This document shows positions 1-7,389 of a stretch of 43,499 nt of DNA, piece after piece; position 1 is the stretch's first letter, and each line of letters starts with the position of its first letter. A model generated the notes under the pieces. It was not told the origin of the DNA and made no database searches. It worked only from the letters and a program-made list of their open reading frames with translations. The stretch lies in contig DASRJL010000078.1 in the NCBI GenBank assembly GCA_035649495.1, forward strand, positions 1-43,499, in the 5' to 3' direction. Origin of the DNA: SG8-41 sp035649495. GTDB lineage: Bacteria; Pseudomonadota; Gammaproteobacteria; Burkholderiales; SG8-41. A program made the position numbers and the translations under genes.

Positions 1-450
1 CCCGATGTCCGCGTCACCGGCCGCGACGAGCCGCAGTATGTCGTCCGGATCGGCCTGCCTCATGTACAGATGCACGCCCGGATGGCGCAGCGCGAACACC
101 TTGATGGGCGTGAGGAGCGTGTAGCGCGCGTGCAGGTGACTGGTGGCTATGGTCAGGCGTCCGCCTTCCTCGCGGCTGTAATCCTCGGCGATCAACCGTA
201 TGTTGTCCGCCTCGCCCAGCGCGCGTTCCGCCGCAGCGAGGATGGCGCGGCCGGGCTCGGTGAGGCCGGTGATGCGGTTTCTCCGCCGCGACAGCAGCTC
301 GACCCCCAGTTCCCGCTCGAGCAGCTGAACCTGGCGGCTGACCCCCGGCTGCGACGTATGCAGCACCGCAGCGGCATTCGAAAGGTTGTGCGCCTGGCGA
401 GCAATCTCGCGCAGTATTCGCAGCTGTTTCAGTGTCATAACATCTATCAT
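1..450 (-). CDS. LysR-family transcriptional regulator, CysB-like (3' part outside window)
   Basis: This is the N-terminal part of a LysR-type regulator, a tetrameric DNA-binding activator or repressor in the cytoplasm. The first 60 or so residues form the winged helix-turn-helix, with the typical run NLSNAAAVLHTSQPGVSRQV, then LLERELGVELL and RNRITGLTEPG. The TSQPGVS and TGLTEPG wording is that of the CysB/Cbl branch. The effector domain begins near GRLTIATSH and is cut at the window edge. Two in-frame ATGs exist, at 450 and 438. I prefer 438 (MTLKQLR), which matches the usual CysB start and leaves the palindrome at 447-465 outside the gene. The gene is divergent from the TauD-type dioxygenase and is probably its regulator; this is inferred from position. 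The inducer cannot be deduced. Confidence 0.9.
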   Translation of the reverse strand, partial: MIDVMTLKQLRILREIARQAHNLSNAAAVLHTSQPGVSRQVQLLERELGVELLSRRRNRITGLTEPGRAILAAAERALGEADNIRLIAEDYSREEGGRLTIATSHLHARYTLLTPIKVFALRHPGVHLYMRQADPDDILRLVAAGDADIG

Positions 451-465
451 ACCGAAATCGTATGA
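447..465. promoter_or_regulatory. LysR-type operator (T-N11-A box) in divergent promoter
   Basis: A perfect inverted repeat TCATAC-N7-GTATGA lies between the divergent regulator and dioxygenase genes. Its core ATAC-N7-GTAT is the textbook LysR T-N11-A motif, with T at 450 and A at 462. An AT-rich stretch (TTAATAATAA, 470-479) follows at the distance of a -10 element for the forward gene. The site is read directly from the sequence; binding by the adjacent regulator is inferred. Confidence 0.65.
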
Positions 466-543
466 CAACATTAATAATAAGTCTTTTACTGCATGGAAGT
501 ACGGGCCTACGATTCGCGCTCACCCCGTTTGAGGAGACCAGCG

Positions 544-1479
544 ATGACCGCGGCAGCCGTGAGAAAACCTTCAAATCATCAAGACTTTACCGTCATCCGA
601 CTGGCCAAACACCTGGGAGCGGAGATCCGCGGGATCGACCTCTCCCAGCCCCTGGACGACGGTACCTTCGCTCGGATCGCCAAGGCGTTCTTCGAGAACG
701 AGGTTATCGTCTTCCGGAACCAGAAGATCAGCCCGGAGCAGCAAATCGCATTCACCCGCCGCTTCGGCGTTCTCGAACAGCACGTGCGCAAGGAACACCG
801 CCTGGACGGTTACCCGGAAATCCTGATCGTCTCCAACGTGTTGAACGAACACGGCAAGGCAATCGGCGTGGAAGACGCGGGCCGCTTCTGGCACAGCGAT
901 CTCTCGTACAAGCGCGAGCCCAGCCTCCTTTCCGCGCTCTACGCGCTCGAGGTGCCGGTCAAGGATGGCGTGGTGCTCGGCCAGACCGATTTCGCCAGCA
1001 CGACGGCGGCCTACGAAGCTCTGACCGACGACATGAAGCAGCGCCTGCAGGGCCTCAACAATGTGCACAGCTACCGCTACTACCGCGCCAGGAACATGGA
1101 GGCGCAACAGGAGGAGCAGGCGCGCGGCGCGCGCACGGTGCAGGAGCACGTCCTGACGCCCGAGCAGCTCGCCAGCGTGCCCGACAGCGAGGCGCCCATC
1201 GTGCGCACGCATCCCGTCACCGCGCGCAAGGGGCTATTCATCAACGAGGCGCATACCTCGCACATCGTCGGTCTGCCCAAGGCGGAAAGCGACGCGCTGC
1301 GCGCCGAGCTTTGCGCGCACATCATCAAGCCGGAATTTCGCTACGAGCACCGCTGGCAGGCAGGCGATCTCCTGATATGGGACAACGCCGCCGCTCTGCA
1401 CAAGGCCAATTTCAACTACGACCTGCCGCTGCGCAGGCTGATGTACCGGACCACCGTGCGCGGCCCGGCCGTCGCCTGA
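544..1479 (+). CDS. TauD/TfdA-family Fe(II)/2-oxoglutarate-dependent dioxygenase
   Basis: This 311-residue protein matches the length and motif order of the TauD/TfdA family, which uses Fe(II), O2 and 2-oxoglutarate to hydroxylate a substrate, often releasing sulfite, a phenol or an alcohol. The facial triad is visible: H117-x-D119 in GRFWHSDLSY and distal H286 in AALHKANF. R298 and R302 in RRLMYRTTV are the arginines expected to hold the 2-oxoglutarate carboxylate. The start at 544 is chosen because GAGGAG stands six bases upstream; an earlier in-frame ATG at 493 has no such site. It heads a tight forward cluster with the EthD-like protein and the crotonase and sits opposite the LysR regulator. 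The substrate is not predictable from sequence; a xenobiotic or sulfonate is only one possibility. Confidence 0.9.
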   Translation: MTAAAVRKPSNHQDFTVIRLAKHLGAEIRGIDLSQPLDDGTFARIAKAFFENEVIVFRNQKISPEQQIAFTRRFGVLEQHVRKEHRLDGYPEILIVSNVLNEHGKAIGVEDAGRFWHSDLSYKREPSLLSALYALEVPVKDGVVLGQTDFASTTAAYEALTDDMKQRLQGLNNVHSYRYYRARNMEAQQEEQARGARTVQEHVLTPEQLASVPDSEAPIVRTHPVTARKGLFINEAHTSHIVGLPKAESDALRAELCAHIIKPEFRYEHRWQAGDLLIWDNAAALHKANFNYDLPLRRLMYRTTVRGPAVA

Positions 1480-1487
1480 GCCGCTCG

Positions 1488-2147
1488 ATGAGTTCGAGCG
1501 CGCAAGGTCTCATCACGGTATGGCTCGACGTGCCGCCCGACAGGGAGGAAGAGTTCAACGCCTGGTACGATCTCGAGCACCTGGCTCAGGTAGTGGCGCT
1601 GCCCGGCTTCGTGAGCGCGCGCCGCTACCGTTGCGATGAAGCGCCGATCCGTTATCTCGCCTGGTACGACACCGTCGACGAAAAGGTCGAGACCGGACCG
1701 GCCTTTCAGCGGCTCGTCGCCGAGCCGACGCCCTGGTCGCAGCGCATGCGCCGGCTCTATGGCGACAAGCGCGAGCGCTTCAATTTCAGGCTGATGCGCG
1801 ACGTCGGCCAGGCGCCTGACCGGGACACGCCCTGGCTCTACCTCGTGCACACCGACATCCCGGACCATATCGTCGGCGAATACAACGAGTGGTACGACAA
1901 GGAGCACCTGCCGCGCCTCGTGACGGTGCCGGGTGTAGTCCGCGCGCGGCGCTACACCGCGGTATCGGGCAGCCCCCGCTACCTCACGGCCTACGAGCTG
2001 ACCGACAAGGACGCCTTCGAGAGTCCCGAGGGGCTCAAGGCGCGCAAGACGCCGTGGACAGAGAAAATGCGCTCGCTGTTCCAGAACACTCGGCGCTCCA
2101 TGTGCAGGCTGATTCTGCCGAGCGTCCGTGAAAGAGCCTGGCGCTAG
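1488..2147 (+). CDS. EthD-like tandem ferredoxin-fold (dimeric alpha+beta barrel) protein
   Basis: This 219-residue protein consists of two copies of about 100 residues of the same motif set: FNAWYDLEHL ... PGFVSARRY in the first half and YNEWYDKEHLPRL ... PGVVRARRY in the second. The xxWYDxEHL plus PGxxxARRY signature is typical of EthD-like and related dimeric alpha+beta-barrel proteins, small soluble proteins found beside oxygenases and degradation genes. No catalytic activity can be assigned. The gene begins 8 bp after the dioxygenase stop and is followed after 16 bp by the crotonase, so the three genes are probably co-transcribed. A role on a product of the dioxygenase is inferred from context only. 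The fusion of two domains suggests that one chain makes the pseudo-dimer normally made by two. Confidence 0.7.
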   Translation: MSSSAQGLITVWLDVPPDREEEFNAWYDLEHLAQVVALPGFVSARRYRCDEAPIRYLAWYDTVDEKVETGPAFQRLVAEPTPWSQRMRRLYGDKRERFNFRLMRDVGQAPDRDTPWLYLVHTDIPDHIVGEYNEWYDKEHLPRLVTVPGVVRARRYTAVSGSPRYLTAYELTDKDAFESPEGLKARKTPWTEKMRSLFQNTRRSMCRLILPSVRERAWR

Positions 2148-2163
2148 CGCGAGGGAGGGTCGA

Positions 2164-2937
2164 GTGACGAGCCTTGTTCTGACCCGCGTCGAGGAACGGG
2201 AAGCGGGGCGCGTCGCCTGCGTCACGGTCGACAGACCCGAAAAGCGCAACGCACTGGGAATCGCGGGGAAGAAGCAACTCGCGGAGACCTTCCGGAAGCT
2301 CGCGCGGGACAAGGCGCTCCGCGTCGCGGTCCTCACCGGCGCAGGCGAGCGCTCTTTCATCGCCGGCGCGGACCTGGCGGAAATGAAGGATCTCTCTCCA
2401 AAAGGCGCAAAGGAGGAGCACACCCTGACCCACCGCGCCTGTGAAGCCATCCGCGCCCTGCCGGTACCGGTGATCGCGCGCATCAACGGCTACTGCTTCG
2501 GCGCCGGCATGGAGCTTGCCGCCTCGTGCGACATGCGGATAGGCGTCACCACGGCGAAACTCGGCATGCCCGAGGTCCGCTTCGGCATACCCTCGGGGAT
2601 GGAAGCGTGCCTGCTGCCGCAGCTGATCGGATGGGGCAAGACCCGGGAACTGGTCTACACGGGGTCCCACATCGACGCTGGTGAAGCCCAACGCTGCGGT
2701 TTTCTCGAAAAAGTGGTCGAGCCCGCCGAGCTGGACGCTGGCGTAGAGCAGTGGGTTTCAGCGATACTCTCGGCCGGTCCGCGCGCCATCAGGCTGCAGA
2801 AGAAACTCGTGCAGGACTGGGAGCGCATGACCATTGCCCAGGCCGTCCAGGCTGGGATACGCGCGTGCGTCAAGGCGCGGGAGACGGATGAGCCGAGGCG
2901 ATTGATGCTTGCGTTCCTGGAACGCAAGAAGAGGTGA
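2164..2937 (+). CDS. Enoyl-CoA hydratase/isomerase (crotonase) family protein
   Basis: A 257-residue crotonase-fold enzyme acting on acyl-CoA thioesters in the cytoplasm. The CoA-binding/oxyanion-hole segment RSFIAGADLAEM (about 63-74) and the NGYCFGAGMELAASCD segment (108-123) are present. Both acidic residues needed by true enoyl-CoA hydratases appear conserved: E117 in GMELA and E137 in GMPEV. Hydration of a 2-enoyl-CoA is therefore plausible, though the superfamily is versatile. The GTG start at 2164 is chosen because AGGGAGGG lies just upstream. The gene follows the EthD-like gene by 16 bp and precedes the CoA-ligase genes, which suggests that a carboxylate is activated to its CoA ester and processed by beta-oxidation-like steps. 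The stop codon lies inside the first unit of a GGTGATG word array. Confidence 0.9.
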   Translation: MTSLVLTRVEEREAGRVACVTVDRPEKRNALGIAGKKQLAETFRKLARDKALRVAVLTGAGERSFIAGADLAEMKDLSPKGAKEEHTLTHRACEAIRALPVPVIARINGYCFGAGMELAASCDMRIGVTTAKLGMPEVRFGIPSGMEACLLPQLIGWGKTRELVYTGSHIDAGEAQRCGFLEKVVEPAELDAGVEQWVSAILSAGPRAIRLQKKLVQDWERMTIAQAVQAGIRACVKARETDEPRRLMLAFLERKKR

Positions 2938-3036
2938 TGAATACTGGTGATGGTTACTGGTGATGGGTACTGGTGATGAGAACCGGTAGTTCATCACCAC
3001 TTTTCATCACCATTTCTCATCACCACTTTTCATCAC
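2933..3036. repeat. Stop-anchored word array, GGTGATG / CATCACC (hairpin-forming)
   Basis: The gap after the crotonase holds several copies of ACTGGTGATG followed by several copies of CATCACCA, so the two halves are complementary and can fold into long alternative hairpins. The first word contains the crotonase stop codon. The same word and its complement recur at 4222-4340 on the other side of the ligase beta gene. The array could serve as a processing site or weak terminator; there is no clear U-tract. Confidence 0.8.
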
Positions 3037-3088
3037 TTCCTTTCTGGCAAAATCCATAGAGTACCGATTCAAGAGGGACCGGATTACC

Positions 3089-4225
3089 GTGTACTTGCTG
3101 GAGCACGACGCCAAGCAATTCCTCGCCCGCCACGGCATCCCCGTGCCCCAGGGCAGACTCTTCGAGCGCGACGCGACGCTGCACCGCGCGGCCATCCCGG
3201 AAGGGCCGTGGATGGTCAAGGGGCAGCTCGCAGCCGGCGGACGCGGCAAGGCCGGCCTGATCCGCAAGGCAGCGACGATGCAGGAGCTCGCCGATCACAC
3301 GAACGGGATCCTCGGCGCCACGGTGAAGGGCCGCACGGTCGAGGCCGTGCGCATCGAGCGCCAGGTCACCGGCGCAGAGGAAGCCTACGTCGGCCTGCTG
3401 CTCGACGCGGGCGCCGGCGGGATACGCGTCATCCTGTCGGCGCAGGGCGGCATGGACGTGGAGAACCTGCCGCCGGGAGCAATCCGCTCCGAGGTTGCCG
3501 CTCCCGATGCCGGCGCGCTCGCCGCGTGCGTCGCGCGTCTTGCCGCCGCGATCGAAGGCCCGAAGGGCAAGGCGCTCGCCGCGGCCGGCCAACGCCTTGC
3601 GCGTGTCTTTCTCGAATGCGAGGCGATGCTGATCGAGGTGAATCCGCTCTTCGTCCATCCCGATGGCAGCTGGATCGCAGGCGACGCGAAGGTCGTCACC
3701 GACGACAACGCTCTGCCGCGCCAGGAGGCCCTGCGCGCGCTCGTCAGGGAGCGGGCCGACGCCTACCGCGAGGTTGCGCGCAAGGAGGAGCATGGATGCG
3801 ACTACGTCGTCGTCGATCCCGGCGGCGAGATCGGGCTTCTTACGACCGGCGCCGGGTTGTCGATGATGCTGATCGACGAGCTGCGGGCGGCTGGATTGAA
3901 GCCCTACAACTTTCTCGATGTCCGCACCGGCGGGCTGCGCGGGGAGATCACGCGCCTGGTCCAGGTGCTGCAATGGCTCACCGAGGGCAGGAACGTAAAA
4001 GTGCTGCTGGTCAACATCTTCGCCGGTATCACCGATCTCGCCGAATTCTCGAAGCTCCTCGTCGCAGCGCTCGCCGCGGTTCCCGCCCTGAAAGTCCCGG
4101 TCGTCGCGCGCCTGGTGGGCAACGGCCTCCCCGCCGCGCGCGAGGTGCTTTCGGCCGCCGGCATCGCTTTGCATACGGATCTGGACGAGGCGCTCAACGC
4201 GGTGCGCGCACATCTGAAGAAGTGA
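3089..4225 (+). CDS. Succinyl-CoA synthetase beta-subunit-like (ATP-grasp CoA ligase)
   Basis: This 378-residue protein is the nucleotide-binding subunit of an ADP- or GDP-forming acid-CoA ligase; E. coli SucC is 388 residues. The N-terminal ATP-grasp half shows VKGQLAAGGRGKAGLI (about 43-58) and the metal-site motif IEVNPLFV (near 186-193). The C-terminal CoA-ligase half shows TTGAGLSMMLIDEL, KPYNFLDVRTGG and VNIFAGITD. Start is GTG 3089, ten bases after AAGAGGGA. It pairs with the alpha subunit at 4356, forming a ligase for succinate or another dicarboxylate such as malate. A complete TCA-cycle sucCD pair usually overlaps or abuts; here the two genes are 130 bp apart with repeat arrays on both sides, and the neighbours are catabolic, so a specialised dicarboxylate ligase is more likely than the housekeeping enzyme. 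Confidence 0.85.
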   Translation: MYLLEHDAKQFLARHGIPVPQGRLFERDATLHRAAIPEGPWMVKGQLAAGGRGKAGLIRKAATMQELADHTNGILGATVKGRTVEAVRIERQVTGAEEAYVGLLLDAGAGGIRVILSAQGGMDVENLPPGAIRSEVAAPDAGALAACVARLAAAIEGPKGKALAAAGQRLARVFLECEAMLIEVNPLFVHPDGSWIAGDAKVVTDDNALPRQEALRALVRERADAYREVARKEEHGCDYVVVDPGGEIGLLTTGAGLSMMLIDELRAAGLKPYNFLDVRTGGLRGEITRLVQVLQWLTEGRNVKVLLVNIFAGITDLAEFSKLLVAALAAVPALKVPVVARLVGNGLPAAREVLSAAGIALHTDLDEALNAVRAHLKK

Positions 4226-4340
4226 TGGGAGAAAGTGATGATTGATGGTGATGAAAAATGGTGATGAAAATCGTCTTCTTAGCCCGTTTCTCATCACCAG
4301 TTCCCATCACCAGTATTCATCACCAGTTCTCATCACCAGT
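4222..4340. repeat. Stop-anchored word array, GTGATG / CATCACCAGT
   Basis: Starting at the stop codon of the ligase beta gene are several spaced GTGATG or GGTGATGA words, followed after about 30 bases by four CATCACCAGT-type words. The two halves are complementary and can form hairpins. It is the same word family as at 2933-3036, so the array brackets the beta-subunit gene. It occupies almost the whole gap before the alpha-subunit start at 4356. Confidence 0.8.
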
Positions 4341-4355
4341 CTCTCCGGCTAGCAG

Positions 4356-5234
4356 ATGATCAACCCCCGCATCTCCCGCGACACCCCAGTGATCGTGCAG
4401 GGCATCACGGGCCGCGCTGGACAGCTGCACAGCCGTCTCATGATGCAGTACGGCACCCGAATCGTAGGCGGTGTATCGCCCGGCGCGAAGACCCGCGAGG
4501 TGAACGGCGTTCCCGTGTTCGCGGACTGCGCGGAAGCCGTGGCCCGGGCTGGCGCGCAGGCAAGCGTGCTGCTGGTGGGCGCCATGCAGTTGCTCGACGC
4601 CATGCGGGACGCGCTCGCTGCCGGCATACGCTATCTCGTCACGCCCACCGAGGGCATGCCCGTGCACGACGCGCTGCAGGCCCGGCGGCTCACGCGCGAG
4701 GCAGGGGCGGTATGGATAGGCGCTTCCACGCCGGGGATGGCGATCGCCGGCGAGGTCAAGCTGGGCTTTCTTCCCGACGATTCCCTCGTCCCCGGCCCGC
4801 TGGGTCTCATGTCGAAGTCGGGAACCCTGTCCTACGAATCCGGCTACCGGCTCGCGCAGCGCGGTATCGGCACTTCCGTGTGGATAGGCGTGGGCGGCGA
4901 TCCGGTCAAGGGCACGCGCTATGCCGATCTCGTCCCTTTCTACGCGTCCGATCCGCGGACCGAGGCGCTGCTGGTGATCGGGGAAATCGGAGGATCGGAG
5001 GAGGAGGAATTCGCGCAAGCGCTCGCGGCGCAGCGCTTCACCAAGCCCGTGTTCGCCCTGATCGCGGGTCGCAGCGCGCCCGAAGGCGTCACCATGGGAC
5101 ACGCCGGCGCACTGGCGCACGGCAGCCACGGAACGTACCAGGCCAAGCGCGCCGCGCTCGAATCCGCCGGCGTTACGGTATTCGGCTCGCTCGGCGAGAT
5201 GGTGGCGGGCGTGAGCGCGCGCGGCTCGCTCTAG
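4356..5234 (+). CDS. Succinyl-CoA synthetase alpha-subunit-like CoA ligase
   Basis: This 292-residue protein is the CoA-binding, phosphohistidine-bearing subunit of the ligase whose beta subunit is encoded just upstream. The N-terminal Rossmann CoA-binding domain shows GITGRAGQLHSRLMMQYGT (16-34). The ligase domain shows LMSKSGTLSYE (151-161) and the active-site histidine H249 in TMGHAGALAHG, equivalent to H246 of E. coli SucD. Length is close to the usual 289. No strong ribosome-binding site is visible before ATG 4356, which follows the CATCACCAGT array by 15 bases, so the start may depend on coupling or on structure in the array. The gene converges with the reverse Bug gene and overlaps its stop by four bases. 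The acid substrate may be succinate, malate or another carboxylate. Confidence 0.85.
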   Translation: MINPRISRDTPVIVQGITGRAGQLHSRLMMQYGTRIVGGVSPGAKTREVNGVPVFADCAEAVARAGAQASVLLVGAMQLLDAMRDALAAGIRYLVTPTEGMPVHDALQARRLTREAGAVWIGASTPGMAIAGEVKLGFLPDDSLVPGPLGLMSKSGTLSYESGYRLAQRGIGTSVWIGVGGDPVKGTRYADLVPFYASDPRTEALLVIGEIGGSEEEEFAQALAAQRFTKPVFALIAGRSAPEGVTMGHAGALAHGSHGTYQAKRAALESAGVTVFGSLGEMVAGVSARGSL

Positions 5235-6226
5235 CCGTTATCGACTCTGGCGCCCGTCGCCTTGATGACCTTTTCGTACCTGTCGTAGTCCTTCTTCAGA
5301 CGCTGCGCGAACTCATCCACCGTCATGATCATCGGATCGAGGGCCTGCGCACCCAGGATTTTCACGACATCCGGATGCTGCACGGCTTTCGTGATTTCCG
5401 CGTTGAGCCGCTCGACGATGGCACGCGGTGTCGCGGACGGGACGAAGGAGCCTATCCACGCTGTCATCTCGTAGCCCGGCACTCCCGCCTCCGCGACCGT
5501 CGGCAAGTCCGGAAACGCCTTCAGGCGCTGCGCGGAAGCGACGCCGAGTGCCCGCAGGCGTCCCGCCCTCACCGCGGCGTCTACCGAGCCTATCCCGACG
5601 AAAAATACCTGGGTTTCACCGGCGGCGAGCCCGATGACCGCGGGACCGCCCCCCTTGTAGTTCACCTCCAGCATCTTCGTCCCGGTCATCTGGAGGAAGA
5701 GCGCCATGGTGAGATGGGTATAGCTGCCGGTGCCCGTGGAGGCATAGGCGACCTGCCCCGGCCGCGCTTTCGCGAACGCGATCAGCTCCTTTACCGACTT
5801 CACCGGCAGGGACGGATGCACGACGAGCATCCCGACCTGCGTGGCGAGCGGCATGACGCCCGTGAAATCCTTCATCGTGTCGTAGGGCAGTTTCTTGTAG
5901 ACATGTGGGTTCGCGACGTGGGTGGCGGAGTTGACGAGGATGGTGTAGCCGTCCGGCGGGCTCTTCGCGACGAGGTCGGAGCCGATCGTTCCCGTCGCCC
6001 CCGCCCGGTTCTCGACGATGAACTGCTGGCCCAGGCTTTCCGTGAGCCGCTGGGCGACGACGCGCGCGACGACGTCGTTGGAGCCGCCCGGGGGCCACGA
6101 CACGACGATACGAACGGATTTTGCGGGATACGCCTGCGCAAATACCGCCGGTGGCGCCGACAGCAATGAAATCGCACCCGTCACGGTGGCCCCGAAAATC
6201 AGCTTCATCGTTTTCCGCGGCATCAT
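5231..6226 (-). CDS. Bug/TctC-family tripartite tricarboxylate transporter receptor (1 of 10)
   Basis: A 331-residue periplasmic solute-binding protein. A signal peptide spans about residues 1-30 with cleavage after VFA before QAYP. The family landmarks are WPPGGSND (about 44-51), NRAGATGTIGSD (73-84), PPDGYT (90-95), a YKGGGP segment (near 190) and FPDLPTVAEAGVPGYE. Such receptors bind carboxylates or small aromatic acids and deliver them to a TctA/TctB membrane pair, which is not found in this window. GGAGG precedes the double ATG at 6226/6223; either could be used. It is the last gene of a three-receptor reverse tandem and its 3' end overlaps the convergent ligase alpha gene by four bases. 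The ligand is unknown. Confidence 0.93.
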   Translation of the reverse strand: MMPRKTMKLIFGATVTGAISLLSAPPAVFAQAYPAKSVRIVVSWPPGGSNDVVARVVAQRLTESLGQQFIVENRAGATGTIGSDLVAKSPPDGYTILVNSATHVANPHVYKKLPYDTMKDFTGVMPLATQVGMLVVHPSLPVKSVKELIAFAKARPGQVAYASTGTGSYTHLTMALFLQMTGTKMLEVNYKGGGPAVIGLAAGETQVFFVGIGSVDAAVRAGRLRALGVASAQRLKAFPDLPTVAEAGVPGYEMTAWIGSFVPSATPRAIVERLNAEITKAVQHPDVVKILGAQALDPMIMTVDEFAQRLKKDYDRYEKVIKATGARVDNG

Positions 6227-6257
6227 GAGGTCCTCCGTCGGCGTTACCGGTCACATG

Positions 6258-7229
6258 TCACTCGATCCTGGCGCCGCTCAACTTCACCACCTTTTCGTAT
6301 TTTTCGTAATCTGATTTCAGGCGCTGGGCAAACTGCTCGGGCGTCATATGCATCGGATCGAGCGTCTGGCTGCTGAGATTCTTCGCCACGGCGGGATCTT
6401 CGAGCGCTTTCTTGAGTTCGGCGTTCAGCCTGTCGACGATAGCGCGCGGCGTGCCCTTGGGCGCGAAGCAGCCCACCCACGCGGTGAACTCGTAACCCGG
6501 AACCGCTTCCGCGATAGCCGGAATGTCCGGTAACTGCGGCACGCGCTTTTCCGAGGTCACCCCGAGTGCCCGCACGCGATTCGCCTTGAGGTTGGTGATG
6601 ACCGAAGCGATGGTGGCGGTGACTGCCTGTATTTCGCCGGACGCGATGGCAATATTCACCGGCCCGCCCCCCTTGTATGGCACGTGCACCAGCTTCACCT
6701 TCGTCATCGCGGCGAGAAGCTCCATTTGCAAGTGGAGCGCGCTGCCGTTGCCCGCCGAACCATAGACGATTGCGCCGGGACGCTTTCTCGCCAGATCGAT
6801 GAATTCCTTCGTGGTCTTCACCGGCAGCGCCGGGTGCACGACCAGCACGCTCACCTGGCGCGCCAGCGCGGTGATGCCGATGAAATCGCCGAGCGTGTCG
6901 TAGGGCAGGCTCTTGTACAGATGGGCATTGGCGAGGTGCGTCGCCGACTGCACCATGAGGGTATAGCCGTCGCCCGGGCTCTTCGCCACGAGGTCCGCGC
7001 CTATGGTGCCCGCCGCCCCGCCGCGGTTGTCGATTATGAATTGCTGCCCCATCTGCTCGGACATCTTCTGGAAGACGATGCGGCCGGTCACGTCGTTGGA
7101 ACCGCCCGGGGGGAAGACGATGATCACCCGTACCGGTTTCACGGGGTAGGTCTGGGCCGGCGCGTGTGAAGGGGCAAGCAAACCGGCGAGCAACGCCAGC
7201 GATACCGCGTGCCAGGACGTGGCGGTCAT
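6258..7229 (-). CDS. Bug/TctC-family tripartite tricarboxylate transporter receptor (2 of 10)
   Basis: A 323-residue exported solute receptor of the middle position in a three-gene tandem. The signal peptide ends at APA before QTYPVKPVRV. The ligand-loop motifs FPPGGSNDVTGR, NRGGAAGTIGADL, PGDGYT, PYKGGGPVN and LPDIPAIAEA are in the expected order. GAGGAGGAG lies just upstream of ATG 7229. Its C-terminus (SSQTLDPMHMTPEQFAQRL, then a KYEKVVK segment) is almost the same as that of the upstream receptor at 7390-8358, which points to recent tandem duplication followed by divergence in the ligand region. The gap to the next gene is 31 bp, so the two are probably one transcript. No membrane components accompany it. 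Confidence 0.93.
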   Translation of the reverse strand: MTATSWHAVSLALLAGLLAPSHAPAQTYPVKPVRVIIVFPPGGSNDVTGRIVFQKMSEQMGQQFIIDNRGGAAGTIGADLVAKSPGDGYTLMVQSATHLANAHLYKSLPYDTLGDFIGITALARQVSVLVVHPALPVKTTKEFIDLARKRPGAIVYGSAGNGSALHLQMELLAAMTKVKLVHVPYKGGGPVNIAIASGEIQAVTATIASVITNLKANRVRALGVTSEKRVPQLPDIPAIAEAVPGYEFTAWVGCFAPKGTPRAIVDRLNAELKKALEDPAVAKNLSSQTLDPMHMTPEQFAQRLKSDYEKYEKVVKLSGARIE

Positions 7230-7389
7230 GGAACTCCTCCTCGTATCCCGGAGACCGTTCCGGGGCGGTATCCCGCGCCGCCTTCGTATGGGCGGATTTG
7301 TTTCGACGGGACCTGCCTATGGTAGTCCAAATAATGGGCGCCCGGGAAGTCCCCATCCTTGCGGAAGCCCCGTCACCGGGAAAGTCCCG

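Noticed and set aside
3020..4297. 425-residue open frame on the minus strand opposite the ligase beta gene
   Set aside because: High-GC antisense shadow of a gene with clear ATP-grasp and CoA-ligase motifs; composition is Arg/Ala/Asp/Gly-rich and no domain is seen.
2933..4340. CRISPR array
   Set aside because: The repeats are 7-10 bp with irregular short spacers and complementary halves; there are no 25-40 bp repeats, equal spacers or cas genes.
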